A stretch of DNA of 64,000 nucleotides from Cupriavidus campinensis (GTDB lineage Bacteria > Pseudomonadota > Gammaproteobacteria > Burkholderiales > Burkholderiaceae). Of this stretch, positions 16,445 through 25,433 are shown piece after piece. Within the stretch, counting starts at the first letter, position 1, and every line of letters starts with the position of its first letter. The translations under genes were made by a program, and so were the position numbers. A model generated the notes under the pieces. The model was given only the letters and a program-made list of their open reading frames with translations. It made no database searches and was not told where the DNA came from. The stretch spans positions 124,001 through 188,000 of the forward strand of contig NZ_CAJPVH010000002.1 of the NCBI RefSeq assembly GCF_905397395.1. The letters run 5' to 3'.

Positions 16445-17303
16445 AGTCAAGCTGATCCGGGTTTTCGTGCGCGATGGGCGAGGCGGCAATCCGGTACCGC
16501 TGGTGGCCGACGCGCGCGGCATGAGCGCGCCGGCAATGCAAGACGTTGCCGCAACCTATGGGCACGAGTCGGCATTCGTATTGCCGAGTGAGATCGGCTG
16601 CGACTGGCGCTTTCGCTTCTTTGTGCCACAGCACGAGATGGAGATGTGTGGCCATGCCACGGTGGGCACCCTGTGGGCGCTGCGCCAGTGGGGGCGCTGG
16701 ACCACGCCGACGGCGCGCATCGAAACGCTGAGCGGCATCGTGCTGGCGTATTGGGACGACGCCTCGCAGCGCGTCTGGATTTCGCAGCCGGCAGTGCGTA
16801 CCGAGATGCTGGGCGCCGGGGCATCGGGCCGCGTGGCCATGCAGCTTGGCCTGCCTGCTGGCAGCTATGCGGCCATCAATGCCGCCACCAGCCGCGTGAA
16901 GACGCTCATCCACTTGCCATCCGTGGCAGTGCTAGACGGCTTGCAGCCCGATTTCCCGACCATGGAGGCGCTATGCGCGTCGATCGACTCGACCGGCCTC
17001 TATCCCTATGCGTTCGGGGCGCCTAAGGCGGACGGCGAGCCCGTGGTCCATGCGCGGCAGTTTCCGAAGTCGTCTGGCTATCCCGAAGACGCCGCCACCG
17101 GCATCGCTGCGGCTGCGCTGTGGGGCTATCTGAACCAGGCCGGCAAACTGGGGGATGATGGCCGAACGGTGTCGTCCATCGCGGTCTGGCAGGGCGACGC
17201 CATGGGCAGTCCCTCGGAAATCCTCGTGGCACCGCGCCATGCCGATTCCGGCGCGCCTGACGGATGCTGGCTCAGCGGCGGCGTAGCATGGAGCGACGCA
17301 TGA
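16437..17303 (+). CDS. PhzF-family isomerase/epimerase
   Basis: A 288-residue protein of the PhzF/diaminopimelate-epimerase fold. It begins with the typical VFVRDGRGGNPVPLV, has the catalytic Glu in YGHESAFVL and the hallmark EMCGHATVGTLWAL; the second half shows the matching SGYPEDAATGIAAAALWGYL. Known members isomerise small metabolites such as trans-2,3-dihydro-3-hydroxyanthranilate; substrate here is unknown. GTG at 16437 follows GGGAG by 6 bases and overlaps the Bug stop. Position between a carboxylate-binding protein and a RidA protein suggests use of an imported enamine-forming or cyclic acid; this is inference. Confidence 0.9.
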   Translation: MSEVKLIRVFVRDGRGGNPVPLVADARGMSAPAMQDVAATYGHESAFVLPSEIGCDWRFRFFVPQHEMEMCGHATVGTLWALRQWGRWTTPTARIETLSGIVLAYWDDASQRVWISQPAVRTEMLGAGASGRVAMQLGLPAGSYAAINAATSRVKTLIHLPSVAVLDGLQPDFPTMEALCASIDSTGLYPYAFGAPKADGEPVVHARQFPKSSGYPEDAATGIAAAALWGYLNQAGKLGDDGRTVSSIAVWQGDAMGSPSEILVAPRHADSGAPDGCWLSGGVAWSDA

Positions 17304-17785
17304 CGGCCCATTCTCCCGAAGCGCGGCTTGCTGCCGCAGGATTCACGGTGCCCGAGGTGTCCAGTCCACGCGGCAGCTATGCGCCGTATCGCGCGGTAGA
17401 GGTGGGTCCGTCGCGTTGGGTGTCGATCGCCGGGCAGGTATGCCGGCAGCAAGGCGTTGCCATGGCAGGCCAATGCCAGAGCGAAGCCGATGTGGAGCCC
17501 GCCCGCCGCGCCGCCGAAGTCTCGATGCTGAACGCGCTGGCGGCGCTGCGCGTGGCTGCCGACGGCGAGTTGTCACGCGTGATCCAGATCGTCCGCCTGC
17601 GCGGTTTCATTCGCGCGGCGCCGGACTTCACCCATCATCCGGCCGTGCTCGATGCGGCCTCGGCCGTGCTGCGTACGGCATTCCCCGATCAGGCTCTGCC
17701 AGCGCGCAGCGCGCTTGGCGTGACGAGCCTGCCAGATGGTGCGTGGACGGAGATCGAGATCGACGCCGTCGTGATGACGGACTGA
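17300..17785 (+). CDS. RidA (YjgF/UK114) family protein
   Basis: A 161-residue RidA-fold protein. It starts by an ATGA overlap with the phzF stop, with GGAGCG upstream; further ATGs at 17264 and 17288 lie inside phzF. The family signature can be followed: YAPYRAVEVG, VSIAGQVCRQ, the helix ARRAAEVSMLNALAAL, VIQIVRLRGFIRA and the final ARSALGVTSLPDGAWTEIEIDAVV. The Arg in ARSALGV matches the carboxylate-binding Arg of active enamine/imine deaminases, and the final Glu region is also kept. Spacing in the middle differs from RidA itself and fits the larger YjgH/Rid subgroups. Likely clears a reactive enamine or imine made in the same pathway. Confidence 0.88.
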   Translation: MTAHSPEARLAAAGFTVPEVSSPRGSYAPYRAVEVGPSRWVSIAGQVCRQQGVAMAGQCQSEADVEPARRAAEVSMLNALAALRVAADGELSRVIQIVRLRGFIRAAPDFTHHPAVLDAASAVLRTAFPDQALPARSALGVTSLPDGAWTEIEIDAVVMTD

Positions 17786-17804
17786 CGCCGCCGGCCCGCT
17801 GCGC

Positions 17805-18584
17805 CTAGGCTGGATCGGCAGCTTCGCGCAGCAGGCGATGCAGATGTCCGCTGGAAGAAAAGCCGAGATCCAGGCTGACGCGGGCGACGGATTGGCCTTG
17901 CGCGATCAGGGCGCGTGCATGGGTGGCCAGGATGCGACGCCGGACCGCCACCGGCGTCACGCCGAACTCGATCTGGCAAGCGCGCTGCAAATGCCGGATC
18001 GAGACGCCCAGCTCGTTGGCCACGGCATCGATCGACGGCAAGGGCAGGTCGCGTTCAAGCGCCTGATGGAAGCGCCGCACCATGCGCAGTGCCACGGATG
18101 ATGGTTCTTCGGGCATCGCCAGCGGCCGGCCGGCCAAGAGTTGCTCCACGATGGCGCGCACCAGCCATGCAGCACTCGTCACCGAGATGCCCGGCGCCAG
18201 CAGTGCCTCGAGCATGGGGATGGTCGCGGCGTCCAGATGCATGGCGCCAAACCGGCGACCGGCGGGCAGGCGGTCGGGCGGCAGGTAGAGCTCCCCATGC
18301 TGTTGGCGCCCGGGCTCGGATGCCGTCAGATGCGAGGTCGATGCCGGCAGCAGTAAGGCGGTACCGCGCACCAGCGACGCAGCATGCGGCGAGTCCGGCA
18401 CGCCGGACACATCGTTCCAGACCGTCTTGAGCCTGCCCATACGCGGCCAGAGCAGCATGCCGCAGTCGTGGGTATGCCATCCCCGGTGAAAAGCGGGCTG
18501 GCGGCTGTCATGCAGCGCAAATCCGTGCTGCGCGGTCAGATGCAGCTTGGGAGACAGGTGAGGATCGTGGGTCATCGCCGGCAT
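17805..18584 (-). CDS. AraC-family transcriptional regulator (cupin + HTH)
   Basis: A 259-residue regulator. The N-terminal half is a small cupin (FHRGWHTHDCGMLLWPRMG) that probably binds a ligand or metal. The C-terminal half (about 165-258) holds two helix-turn-helix units, with IDAVANELGVSIRHLQRAC and the second unit SVARVSLDLGFSSSGHLHRLL. It converges on the Bug-PhzF-RidA operon with 19 bases between stops. The direct repeats at 15373-15403 are a candidate binding site. Confidence 0.9.
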   Translation of the reverse strand: MPAMTHDPHLSPKLHLTAQHGFALHDSRQPAFHRGWHTHDCGMLLWPRMGRLKTVWNDVSGVPDSPHAASLVRGTALLLPASTSHLTASEPGRQQHGELYLPPDRLPAGRRFGAMHLDAATIPMLEALLAPGISVTSAAWLVRAIVEQLLAGRPLAMPEEPSSVALRMVRRFHQALERDLPLPSIDAVANELGVSIRHLQRACQIEFGVTPVAVRRRILATHARALIAQGQSVARVSLDLGFSSSGHLHRLLREAADPA

Positions 18585-18707
18585 TTGGCAACCATTGAGG
18601 AATGCCGTCGATCATACGCTGTCAGGTAGATGGGGCGAAGGTCTGGTTCTACCCCTATGCCTCTTGTCGCTGGCGGGCTCAAAGCGGCCATATGGCGCCG
18701 AAGTTCC

Positions 18708-19598
18708 TCAATCGGACTTCGCTGCGAGCAGATCGATCATCCGGTTCGCCAGCGGTGACAGGTAGGCGCCCGCCCGCGACAGTACGCCGACGCGGCGGCC
18801 CAGGTCGAGGGCATCGGCGCGCAGTGCAATCGGATGCAGCCCGGCAATCCGGCTGTTGCCGTTGGCGGCGGCCATGCACAGCATCTCGGTGCCGCGCACG
18901 AGGTCGAACAGGGTGGCGCTGCCGAAGTCCGTCTCCACGCGCAGGATGGGCGGCGGGAGGCCGAGTTCGGCGAACGCGGCCTCGAGTTGTTGGCGAATCA
19001 GGACGTGGGCACTGGGCAGCATCCATTGCTGGCCGACCAGATCGGCCAGCGTGAGGTTGCGCCGCCGCTGCAGCGGGTGGGCCTCATCGGCGACCACGGC
19101 GAGGCGGTCGGTAAACAGTTCCCGCATCTGTAGCGCCGGATGGGGCTGGCGCGGCAGCGGCGCAAGGGCCAGGTCCAGTTCGCCGGTCTCGACCAGGTCC
19201 ATCAGTTCGCGCGCCACACGCATCGTCAGCCGCAGCCGCGCCACCGGGCGCTCCCGGATCAACTGCCGGCACGCGCCGAGCACCAGCCCGGTTGGCATCG
19301 ACGGCGAATAGCCCAGCCGTAGCAGGCCCAGTTCCCCGGTCTGGATGCCGCGCATCTCCTTTACCGCATCCTCGTATTCCAGCCGGATGCGGCGCGCCCG
19401 TTCCAGGAACACCGCCCCGGCTGGCGTCACGCGCATGCCCAGCGCCGTGCGCTCGAACAGCGACACGCCAAGTTGGGCTTCCACGCGCTGGATCGCCTTG
19501 GTCACCGCGGGCTGCGTCATCCCCAGCGCCTCCGCAGCCCGCCCGATGCCACCGTGCGTGCCCACTGCCAGCACGTAATCCAGGTCCCGCGTCTCCAT
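18708..19598 (-). CDS. LysR-family regulator of the acyl-CoA ligase operon
   Basis: A 296-residue LysR protein. The winged HTH is at residues 5-63 (GGIGRAAEALGMTQPAVTKAI) and the effector domain follows from about 92 (LRLGYSPSMPTGLVLG). It is divergent from the ligase / dehydrogenase / Bug operon, 107 bases apart, the standard layout for LysR control with the imported acid or its CoA ester as coinducer. TCAC-N9-GTGA lies in that gap but is too short to call an operator. Confidence 0.92.
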   Translation of the reverse strand: METRDLDYVLAVGTHGGIGRAAEALGMTQPAVTKAIQRVEAQLGVSLFERTALGMRVTPAGAVFLERARRIRLEYEDAVKEMRGIQTGELGLLRLGYSPSMPTGLVLGACRQLIRERPVARLRLTMRVARELMDLVETGELDLALAPLPRQPHPALQMRELFTDRLAVVADEAHPLQRRRNLTLADLVGQQWMLPSAHVLIRQQLEAAFAELGLPPPILRVETDFGSATLFDLVRGTEMLCMAAANGNSRIAGLHPIALRADALDLGRRVGVLSRAGAYLSPLANRMIDLLAAKSD

Positions 19599-19705
19599 AT
19601 GGCATTCCTGATGGTTATGACTTTATGCCACTCACCAGATTGTAGTGATGGGCCGCAGCTTACAGACTGAAGGTACAAAAACCAAGGCCATCCAGGAGAC
19701 ACCCC

Positions 19706-21259
19706 ATGTCCTTTGCCTATTTCCTCAGGCGCGCCGCGCGTTACTGGGGCGATAACCCCGCCGTACTGTACCGGGACCGCTTGCTGACCTACCGCCAGCT
19801 CGAAGACCGTTCGACCCGGCTGGCCAACGCGCTGCTGGCGCTGGGCCTGCGCAAGGGCGACCGCGTGGCGATTCAGTCACGCAATTGCCCCGAGATCGTC
19901 GAGATTGAATGCGCGCTATACAAGGCCGGACTCGTCAAGGCCGCGCTGAACCCGCGTTTCACCGCCGCCGAGGCGTCCGACGTGGTGGAAAACTGCACGC
20001 CGCGCGTGATGATCGTGGGGCCCGGATATACCGGTTACTCGCGCGATACGCGCGGCTTTGGCAGCGTGGAGCACTTCTTCGCCATCGAGGCCGGGGCAGC
20101 GGGCCATCGTGACTATGAAACCCTGGTGGCCGGCGGCGGCCTGGCAGCCATCGACTACACGCCACACCCCGACGATCTGGCGGTGCTGCATTTCTCCTCG
20201 GGCTCCACAGGCAAGATCAAGGCGGCCATGCAGAGCTACGGCAACCGGCTGGCGGCGCTGCGCAAGATGATCCTGACCATGGATCGGCCCGCACGCCCCG
20301 GCGACCGCCTTGCCCTGATCGGCCCGGTCACGCATGCGTCCGGCATGCTGATGCAGCCTTACCTGTTCCTGGGCGCCACACTGGTGCTGTTCGAGAAGTT
20401 CGAGCCGGCGCATTTCCTGGCCGAGGTGGCACGTCTGCAGCTGACCCACGTCTTCATGGTGCCGGCGATGATCAACATGCTGCTGGCCGAACCGACGCTG
20501 GCCAATGCCGACCTGAGCAGCCTCAAGACGCTGGCCTATGGCGCGGCACCGATGGCGCCGGCGCGCATCCGCGAGGCGTGGCAGCGCATCGGCCCGGTGC
20601 TGTCGCAGGGCTACGGTGCGAGCGAATCCACGTCGGGTGTCACGCGGCTTTCCACGGCCGACCATGCATTGGCCATCGACCAGTACCCCGAGCGGCTGGC
20701 GTCATGCGGGCGCGCGCTGGGCGAGACCGAAGTCCGCGTGGTCAACGAGCGCGGCGTGGAGGTCAGTGGCGACGAGATCGGCGAACTGGTGATTCGCGGC
20801 GCAGACGTGTTCCAGGGCTACTGGGGCGAGCCGGCGTTGACCAGCGAGGTGCTGATCGATGGCTGGCTCCATACCGGCGATCTCGCGCGCGTGGATGCGC
20901 AAGGCTATATCTATCTGGTCGACCGCAAGAAGGACATGATCATCTCGGGCGGCTTCAACGTCTATCCGAACGAGGTGGAGGCCACGCTGTACCAGCACCC
21001 CGACGTGATGGAGGCGTGCGTGATCAGCGTGCCGGACGATACCTGGGGCGAAAGCGTCAAGGCCGTGGTGGCGTTGTGGCCGGGCCGGCAGGCCAGCGCG
21101 AATGAGTTGATCGGCCATTGCCGCGCGCGCATTGCGGACTACAAGTCGCCGCGCTCGGTGGACTTCGTGGCGGAACTGCCCAAGAACGCCAGCGGCAAGC
21201 TGGCTCGCAAGCTCGTGCGCGAGCAGTACTGGGCCGGTGCCGGCCGCCGCGTCAACTGA
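19706..21259 (+). CDS. AMP-forming acyl-CoA synthetase (class I adenylate-forming enzyme)
   Basis: A 517-residue ligase that should activate a carboxylic acid to its CoA thioester via an acyl-AMP. Core motifs: P-loop HFSSGSTGKIKAAMQ (the usual Pro before the Lys is Ile), A5 GYGASEST, A7 GWLHTGDLAR, A8 hinge DRKKDMIISGGFNVYPNEVE, and the catalytic Lys in KNASGKLARKLV near the C-terminus. Substrate cannot be read from sequence. It is the first gene of an operon with an acyl-CoA dehydrogenase-like gene (9-base gap) and a Bug protein, so the acid may be taken up and activated by the same unit. CCAGGAGACACCCC precedes the ATG. Confidence 0.92.
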   Translation: MSFAYFLRRAARYWGDNPAVLYRDRLLTYRQLEDRSTRLANALLALGLRKGDRVAIQSRNCPEIVEIECALYKAGLVKAALNPRFTAAEASDVVENCTPRVMIVGPGYTGYSRDTRGFGSVEHFFAIEAGAAGHRDYETLVAGGGLAAIDYTPHPDDLAVLHFSSGSTGKIKAAMQSYGNRLAALRKMILTMDRPARPGDRLALIGPVTHASGMLMQPYLFLGATLVLFEKFEPAHFLAEVARLQLTHVFMVPAMINMLLAEPTLANADLSSLKTLAYGAAPMAPARIREAWQRIGPVLSQGYGASESTSGVTRLSTADHALAIDQYPERLASCGRALGETEVRVVNERGVEVSGDEIGELVIRGADVFQGYWGEPALTSEVLIDGWLHTGDLARVDAQGYIYLVDRKKDMIISGGFNVYPNEVEATLYQHPDVMEACVISVPDDTWGESVKAVVALWPGRQASANELIGHCRARIADYKSPRSVDFVAELPKNASGKLARKLVREQYWAGAGRRVN

Positions 21260-21268
21260 GGAGTGCTG

Positions 21269-22444
21269 ATGTTCGACCATCTGACCAATCCGGTGCTGAT
21301 CGAGACGCGCGCCGCTGTGGCGCGCTTCATCGAAGATGAACTGCGCCCGCTCGAGCGCGAACTCGGTCTGGGTACCGAAGACCCATGGCCGCGCGAGGTA
21401 CTGCGCAACGTCTGGCGCCGTTCCAGCGAACTGGGCCTCTACGCCGCCTGCCTGCCTGCGGAGCTTGGCGGAAAAGGGCTCAACATCCAGGAGCAATGCG
21501 CGCTCAAGGCTGACCTTGCCGTCAGCGGCGCGGTACTGGCGCCGCACGTGCTGGGCGATCTGGGTGGCCCGCCCCGCGTGGGCAATATGCTCAAGTACGC
21601 CACGCCAGACCAGGTGGCCCGCTACTTCCGCCCGGTGATCCGGGGAGAGAAGTCCACCTGCTTCGCGCTGACGGAACCCCATTCCGGATCTGACGCGCAG
21701 AGCATTCGGACCACCGCCGTCGCAGACGGCGACGATCTGGTCATCCACGGCCAGAAGCACTACATCAGCGGGGCACCGTTCGCGGACTTCGCCATTGTGA
21801 TGTGCGTGACCGATGCAAGCGCCACGCCGCCCGCGATCACCGCAGTGCTGGTGGACCTGGACCTGCCCGGCGTGACCGTCGAGCAGGCTTATGTGCCGAT
21901 GTCCGGCCAGCATATCGATGCCGACATCCGTTTCGAGAACGTGCGCGTGCCGCGCGCGAACATCTTCGGGGGGGAAGGGCGGGGCTTCAAGCTCGGCATG
22001 TCGCGCATCAACGTGAACCGGCTGCTGCATTGCCCCTCGATGCTCGGGCTGGCGGCGCGTGCGTACCAGGCATCGGTGGAGTACGCGGGACAACGGCGGC
22101 AGTTTGGCGGCCCGATCGCGCGCTTCCAGGCTATCCAGCACATGCTGGCCGATATGGCGGCGGCGCTGTGGGCCTGCGAGAGCATGATTGCGCAGACGGC
22201 GATGCTGGCCGATGCCGGCGCCGACCTGCGCATGAAGGCCGCCGCCTGCAAGCTGTTCGTGTCGGAGCGCTGTTTCGAGGTGGCCGACAAGGCCGTGCAG
22301 ATCCACGGCAACGTGGGCGTGACGCGCGGGCATCCCGTGGAGCAGACCTGGCGCAAGCTGCGCATGTTCCGCATCTTCACCGGCACCAGCGAGATCCAGC
22401 GCAACACGATTGCCAAGGCGATCCTCGATCCCGCTGCTGCCTGA
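21269..22444 (+). CDS. Acyl-CoA dehydrogenase family protein lacking the usual catalytic Glu
   Basis: A 391-residue ACAD-fold flavoprotein. FAD and substrate marks are present: CFALTEPHSGSDAQSI, HGQKHYISGA, YAGQRRQFGGPIARFQAIQ, and VQIHGNVGVTRGHPVEQTWRK. In most family members the base is Glu in YEGTxEIQ; here the sequence is IFTGTSEIQR, so that position is Thr. The alternative base of isovaleryl-CoA dehydrogenase is also absent (INVNRLLH where LERLV is expected). It may use another base, or do another reaction on an acyl-CoA. ATG at 21269 follows GAGGAG; a GTG two codons upstream is in frame. It lies between the ligase and the Bug gene. Confidence 0.88.
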   Translation: MFDHLTNPVLIETRAAVARFIEDELRPLERELGLGTEDPWPREVLRNVWRRSSELGLYAACLPAELGGKGLNIQEQCALKADLAVSGAVLAPHVLGDLGGPPRVGNMLKYATPDQVARYFRPVIRGEKSTCFALTEPHSGSDAQSIRTTAVADGDDLVIHGQKHYISGAPFADFAIVMCVTDASATPPAITAVLVDLDLPGVTVEQAYVPMSGQHIDADIRFENVRVPRANIFGGEGRGFKLGMSRINVNRLLHCPSMLGLAARAYQASVEYAGQRRQFGGPIARFQAIQHMLADMAAALWACESMIAQTAMLADAGADLRMKAAACKLFVSERCFEVADKAVQIHGNVGVTRGHPVEQTWRKLRMFRIFTGTSEIQRNTIAKAILDPAAA

Positions 22445-22493
22445 ACGCATACCGGCGACGCGGCCCAGACCGCGCGCCCATCAGGAGACAACC

Positions 22494-23492
22494 ATGAATC
22501 GTCGTCAATGGCTTGCCAGTGCAGGCGCCGCAGCCGGCGCCGCGGCGCTGGGCGGCACGTTTGGCCGCGTGGCGCTGGCCGCCGCACCCTATCCAGGCCG
22601 GCCGATCCGGCTCGTCGTGCCGTTTGTCGCGGGCACCGCGCCGGATGCCATCGCCCGTACGATCTCGGCGGAACTGGGGCCGGTGCTCGGGCAACCGCTG
22701 GTGGTGGAGAACGTCGGCGGGGCCGGCGGCATCATCGGCGCGCGCGCGCTGAAGCGGGCGGCGCCCGATGGCTACACGCTGGGCGTGCTGGCCAACCAGC
22801 ACGTGATCAATGTGCACCTGTATCGCGAACCACCGTTCGATCCGTCGCGTGATTTCACGGCGATCTCGGCGCTATCGGGCGGGCCCGTGGTGCTGGCCGT
22901 GCCGGCCTCCTCGCCATACAAGACGGCGCGCGAACTGCTCGACGCGCTGCGCAAGCGGCCCGGCGCGCTGAACTATGGGTCGGGCGGCAAGGGTAGCGTG
23001 TCGCACCTGGCGGTGGAAACGCTGCTGCACAACACGCACACGGAAGCGGTGCACATCCCCTACAAGGGCGCCAACGAGATCCTCACCGCCATGATCAGCG
23101 GGCAGACACAGTTCGGCATGCCTGTGCTCAGCACCGCCGCGCCGATGATCCGGCAGGGACAGGTGCGCGCGCTGGCGGTATCCGCGGCGGCGCGTTCCAC
23201 GCATTTTCCGGAAGTGCCGACGTTAGCCGAATCGCTTCCGCCCGGCTTCGTGCTCGACAACTGGAGCGGGCTGTTCGCGCCGGCGGGCCTGCCTGCCCCC
23301 ATCGCCAGGCGGCTGTTCGAAGCGGTGGCGGCCTTGCAAGCCAGCGGCAAGCTGGACGCCACCATGAAGGCCAATGCCGGGGAGCTGCGCAAAAGCGCAT
23401 CGCCCGCGCAGTTCGCGGAAATGGTTGCGGCAGAGACCACGCGCTACGGGGCGCTGGTGGCGAAGATCGGGATGAAGGGCGAGGCAGGGTAG
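22494..23492 (+). CDS. Bug-family (TctC-like) periplasmic solute-binding protein
   Basis: A 332-residue Bug protein with an N-terminal MNRRQWLASAGAAAGAAAL signal of twin-arginine look. The family pattern is clear: IRLVVPFVAGTAPDAIARTI, VVENVGGAGGIIGARALKRA, and IPYKGANEILTAMISGQTQF. The usual GG in the first ligand loop reads AGTAPD. CAGGAGACAACC precedes the ATG. It closes the ligase operon; no TctA/TctB genes are nearby. Confidence 0.92.
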   Translation: MNRRQWLASAGAAAGAAALGGTFGRVALAAAPYPGRPIRLVVPFVAGTAPDAIARTISAELGPVLGQPLVVENVGGAGGIIGARALKRAAPDGYTLGVLANQHVINVHLYREPPFDPSRDFTAISALSGGPVVLAVPASSPYKTARELLDALRKRPGALNYGSGGKGSVSHLAVETLLHNTHTEAVHIPYKGANEILTAMISGQTQFGMPVLSTAAPMIRQGQVRALAVSAAARSTHFPEVPTLAESLPPGFVLDNWSGLFAPAGLPAPIARRLFEAVAALQASGKLDATMKANAGELRKSASPAQFAEMVAAETTRYGALVAKIGMKGEAG

Positions 23493-23494
23493 CG

Positions 23495-23527
23495 AAAAAA
23501 GCCCGCAGCCAAACCGGCCTGCGGGCT
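23495..23527 (-). terminator. Intrinsic terminator of the chemoreceptor gene, shared with the convergent Bug gene
   Basis: AGCCCGCAG and CTGCGGGCT form a 9-bp stem with a 10-base loop. Read leftward the stem is followed by six T, giving a classic terminator 40 bases after the chemoreceptor stop. Read rightward it lies just after the Bug stop but lacks a T-run. Confidence 0.85.
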
Positions 23528-23566
23528 TCAACACCGGGCTTCACCACCCTTATCGAAACACCGGCT

Positions 23567-25126
23567 TCAGATTGCGCCTGCCAACCTGAACTGCCCCACC
23601 GCCCGGTGCAGGGCGTCTGCCTGGTCTTCCAGCGACGCCGCTGCGGCCGTGGCTTCCTCCACCAGCGCCGCGTTCTGCTGCGCCATCTGGTCCATTTGCG
23701 ACACCGCCTGGTTCACCTGCTCGATGCCGCCGGTCTGTTCCTCGGTGGCGGCGCGCATCTCGCCCATCAGGTCCGTCACGCGCTTCACCGCTTCCACGAT
23801 CTCCTCCATGGCGCGGCCGGCGCCTTCCACCAGCACCGCGCCGTCTTCCACGCGCTGGGCCGAGTTGTCGATCAGGGCCTTGATCTCCTTCGCCGCCGTG
23901 GCCGAGCGCTGGGCCAGGCTGCGCACCTCGCCGGCCACCACGGCGAAGCCGCGGCCCTGCTCGCCGGCCCGGGCGGCTTCCACCGCCGCGTTCAGCGCCA
24001 GGATGTTGGTCTGGAAGGCGATGCCCTCGATCACGCCGATGATGTCCACCACCTTGCCGGAGGCCGCCTTGATCTCGCCCATGGTACCCACCACCTGGTG
24101 CACGATCTCGCCGCCGCGCACGGCGATGTCCGAGGCGCCCTCGGCCAGCCGCGACGCCTGCCGGGCGTTGTCCGCGCTCTGGCGCACCGTGCTGGTCAGC
24201 TCCTCCATGCTCGCGGCGGTTTCCTCGAGCGAGGCGGCCTGCTCCTCGCTGCGGCGCGACAGGTCCACGTTGCCCGCGGCGATCTGGCGCGCCGCGCCGG
24301 CGATCGAATCGGCCGAGCTTCGGATTTGTCCGATGGCACCGGTCAGGCGCGCCTGCATCTGCTGCATGTTGTAGAGCACGCTTTCCTGATCGTTGGGCGC
24401 GGTCTGCACGTGCGAGGCGAGGTCGCCCTCGGCGATGCGCGCCGCGATCTGCGAGGTCAGCGCGGGCTCACCCCCCAGCTGCTTCTGCAGGCTGACGGAC
24501 ACCCGCACCATCACCACGCTCATCAGCGCGCCCACGCCCAGCAGCCAGGCCAGCGCTTCCCACAGCGACTGGCGGAATTCAGCGTGGATGTCATCGAGGT
24601 AGAGCCCGGCGATGAAGTTCCAGTCCCATGGCTTGAAGTTCAGCACGTAGCTCAGCTTGGGCTGGGGCGCCTCGGCGCCCGGCTTGGGCCACAGGTATTC
24701 GACGAAGCCGTGGCCCGGGTTCTTGCCCAGCGCGGCAATCTCCCGGAACAGGTAGACCCCGTTGGGGTCCTTCATGTCGCCCATGTTCTTGCCATCCAGC
24801 TCCTTCTTGATGGCATGCATGAGCACCACGTGATCAGAACGCATCACGGTGAAATAGCCGTCCGCGCCAAAGCGCAGTGCGCGCACGCGGTCCAGCGCCT
24901 GCTTCTGGGCCTCTTCCACCGGCAGCTTGCCGGCCCGCGCCATCGCCTCGTACTCGGTGACGATGGAGTTGGCGACATCGGTCACCTGCTCGAGCGACAG
25001 CTTGCGATCGTGCAAGCGCAGCGCGCGCATTTCCCAGGCATTCCAGAGGGTGATGGCCAGCAGGCAGATCCAGCTCAACACCAGGGGCAGCATGAGCTTC
25101 TTTCTCAGGCTGAGATTTTGCAGCAT
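23567..25126 (-). CDS. Methyl-accepting chemotaxis protein with periplasmic Cache domain
   Basis: A 519-residue chemoreceptor. TM1 is at about 12-30. The periplasmic single-Cache-2 domain spans about 35-185 ([31 protein letters not shown]), TM2 about 188-207, and a HAMP domain follows. The signalling hairpin has the conserved tip [20 protein letters not shown] and helices of Tsr-like (36H) length. There is no C-terminal CheR-binding pentapeptide. sCache_2 receptors often sense small organic acids. AAGGAGG precedes the ATG. It is transcribed alone. Confidence 0.94.
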   Translation of the reverse strand: MLQNLSLRKKLMLPLVLSWICLLAITLWNAWEMRALRLHDRKLSLEQVTDVANSIVTEYEAMARAGKLPVEEAQKQALDRVRALRFGADGYFTVMRSDHVVLMHAIKKELDGKNMGDMKDPNGVYLFREIAALGKNPGHGFVEYLWPKPGAEAPQPKLSYVLNFKPWDWNFIAGLYLDDIHAEFRQSLWEALAWLLGVGALMSVVMVRVSVSLQKQLGGEPALTSQIAARIAEGDLASHVQTAPNDQESVLYNMQQMQARLTGAIGQIRSSADSIAGAARQIAAGNVDLSRRSEEQAASLEETAASMEELTSTVRQSADNARQASRLAEGASDIAVRGGEIVHQVVGTMGEIKAASGKVVDIIGVIEGIAFQTNILALNAAVEAARAGEQGRGFAVVAGEVRSLAQRSATAAKEIKALIDNSAQRVEDGAVLVEGAGRAMEEIVEAVKRVTDLMGEMRAATEEQTGGIEQVNQAVSQMDQMAQQNAALVEEATAAAASLEDQADALHRAVGQFRLAGAI

Positions 25127-25433
25127 TCGATTTCCTCCTTTTCCATGTCTGAAACCCGTTCGGGGCGATCTCTTTGTCGCCCTCTATGGGTGCCATAACG
25201 GCGCGGTCATCAAGGATCTTGATCGGGGGGAAACACTGATAGGGTTAGGTGATGAGAGAGGCGCATGGGTTCTCCGACCGCCCACCGCTGGGGCTGTAAC
25301 GCAACGTAACCAGGAGCGGTGTGCTGATTACGTCATGTCGGATTGCCCCAACAAATGAGAACGATTATCATCCGCCGGTTGCGGCTGATTGACAGGCCGC
25401 CGCGCACCGGCGCACCTCCCATTTTTCTCCCGC
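25127..25433. promoter_or_regulatory. Divergent region between chemoreceptor and iron-regulated operon
   Basis: This 307-base gap holds the Fur-controlled promoter described separately at 25343-25372 and, at its left end, the leader of the chemoreceptor gene. No small ORF with a ribosome site is apparent in between. Confidence 0.5.
25343..25372 (+). promoter_or_regulatory. Sigma-70 promoter overlapped by a Fur box
   Basis: TTGCCC, 17 bases, then TATCAT form a plausible -35/-10 pair. Over the spacer and -10 lies TGAGAACGATTATCA (25356-25370); read on the other strand it is TGATAATCGTTCTCA, which matches 12 of 14 positions of the 7-1-7 Fur consensus TGATAAT-N-ATTATCA. Repression by Fe-loaded Fur would block the polymerase here. 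The PepSY-DUF2271-DUF4198-ApbE-reductase operon begins 61 bases downstream. Confidence 0.8.
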
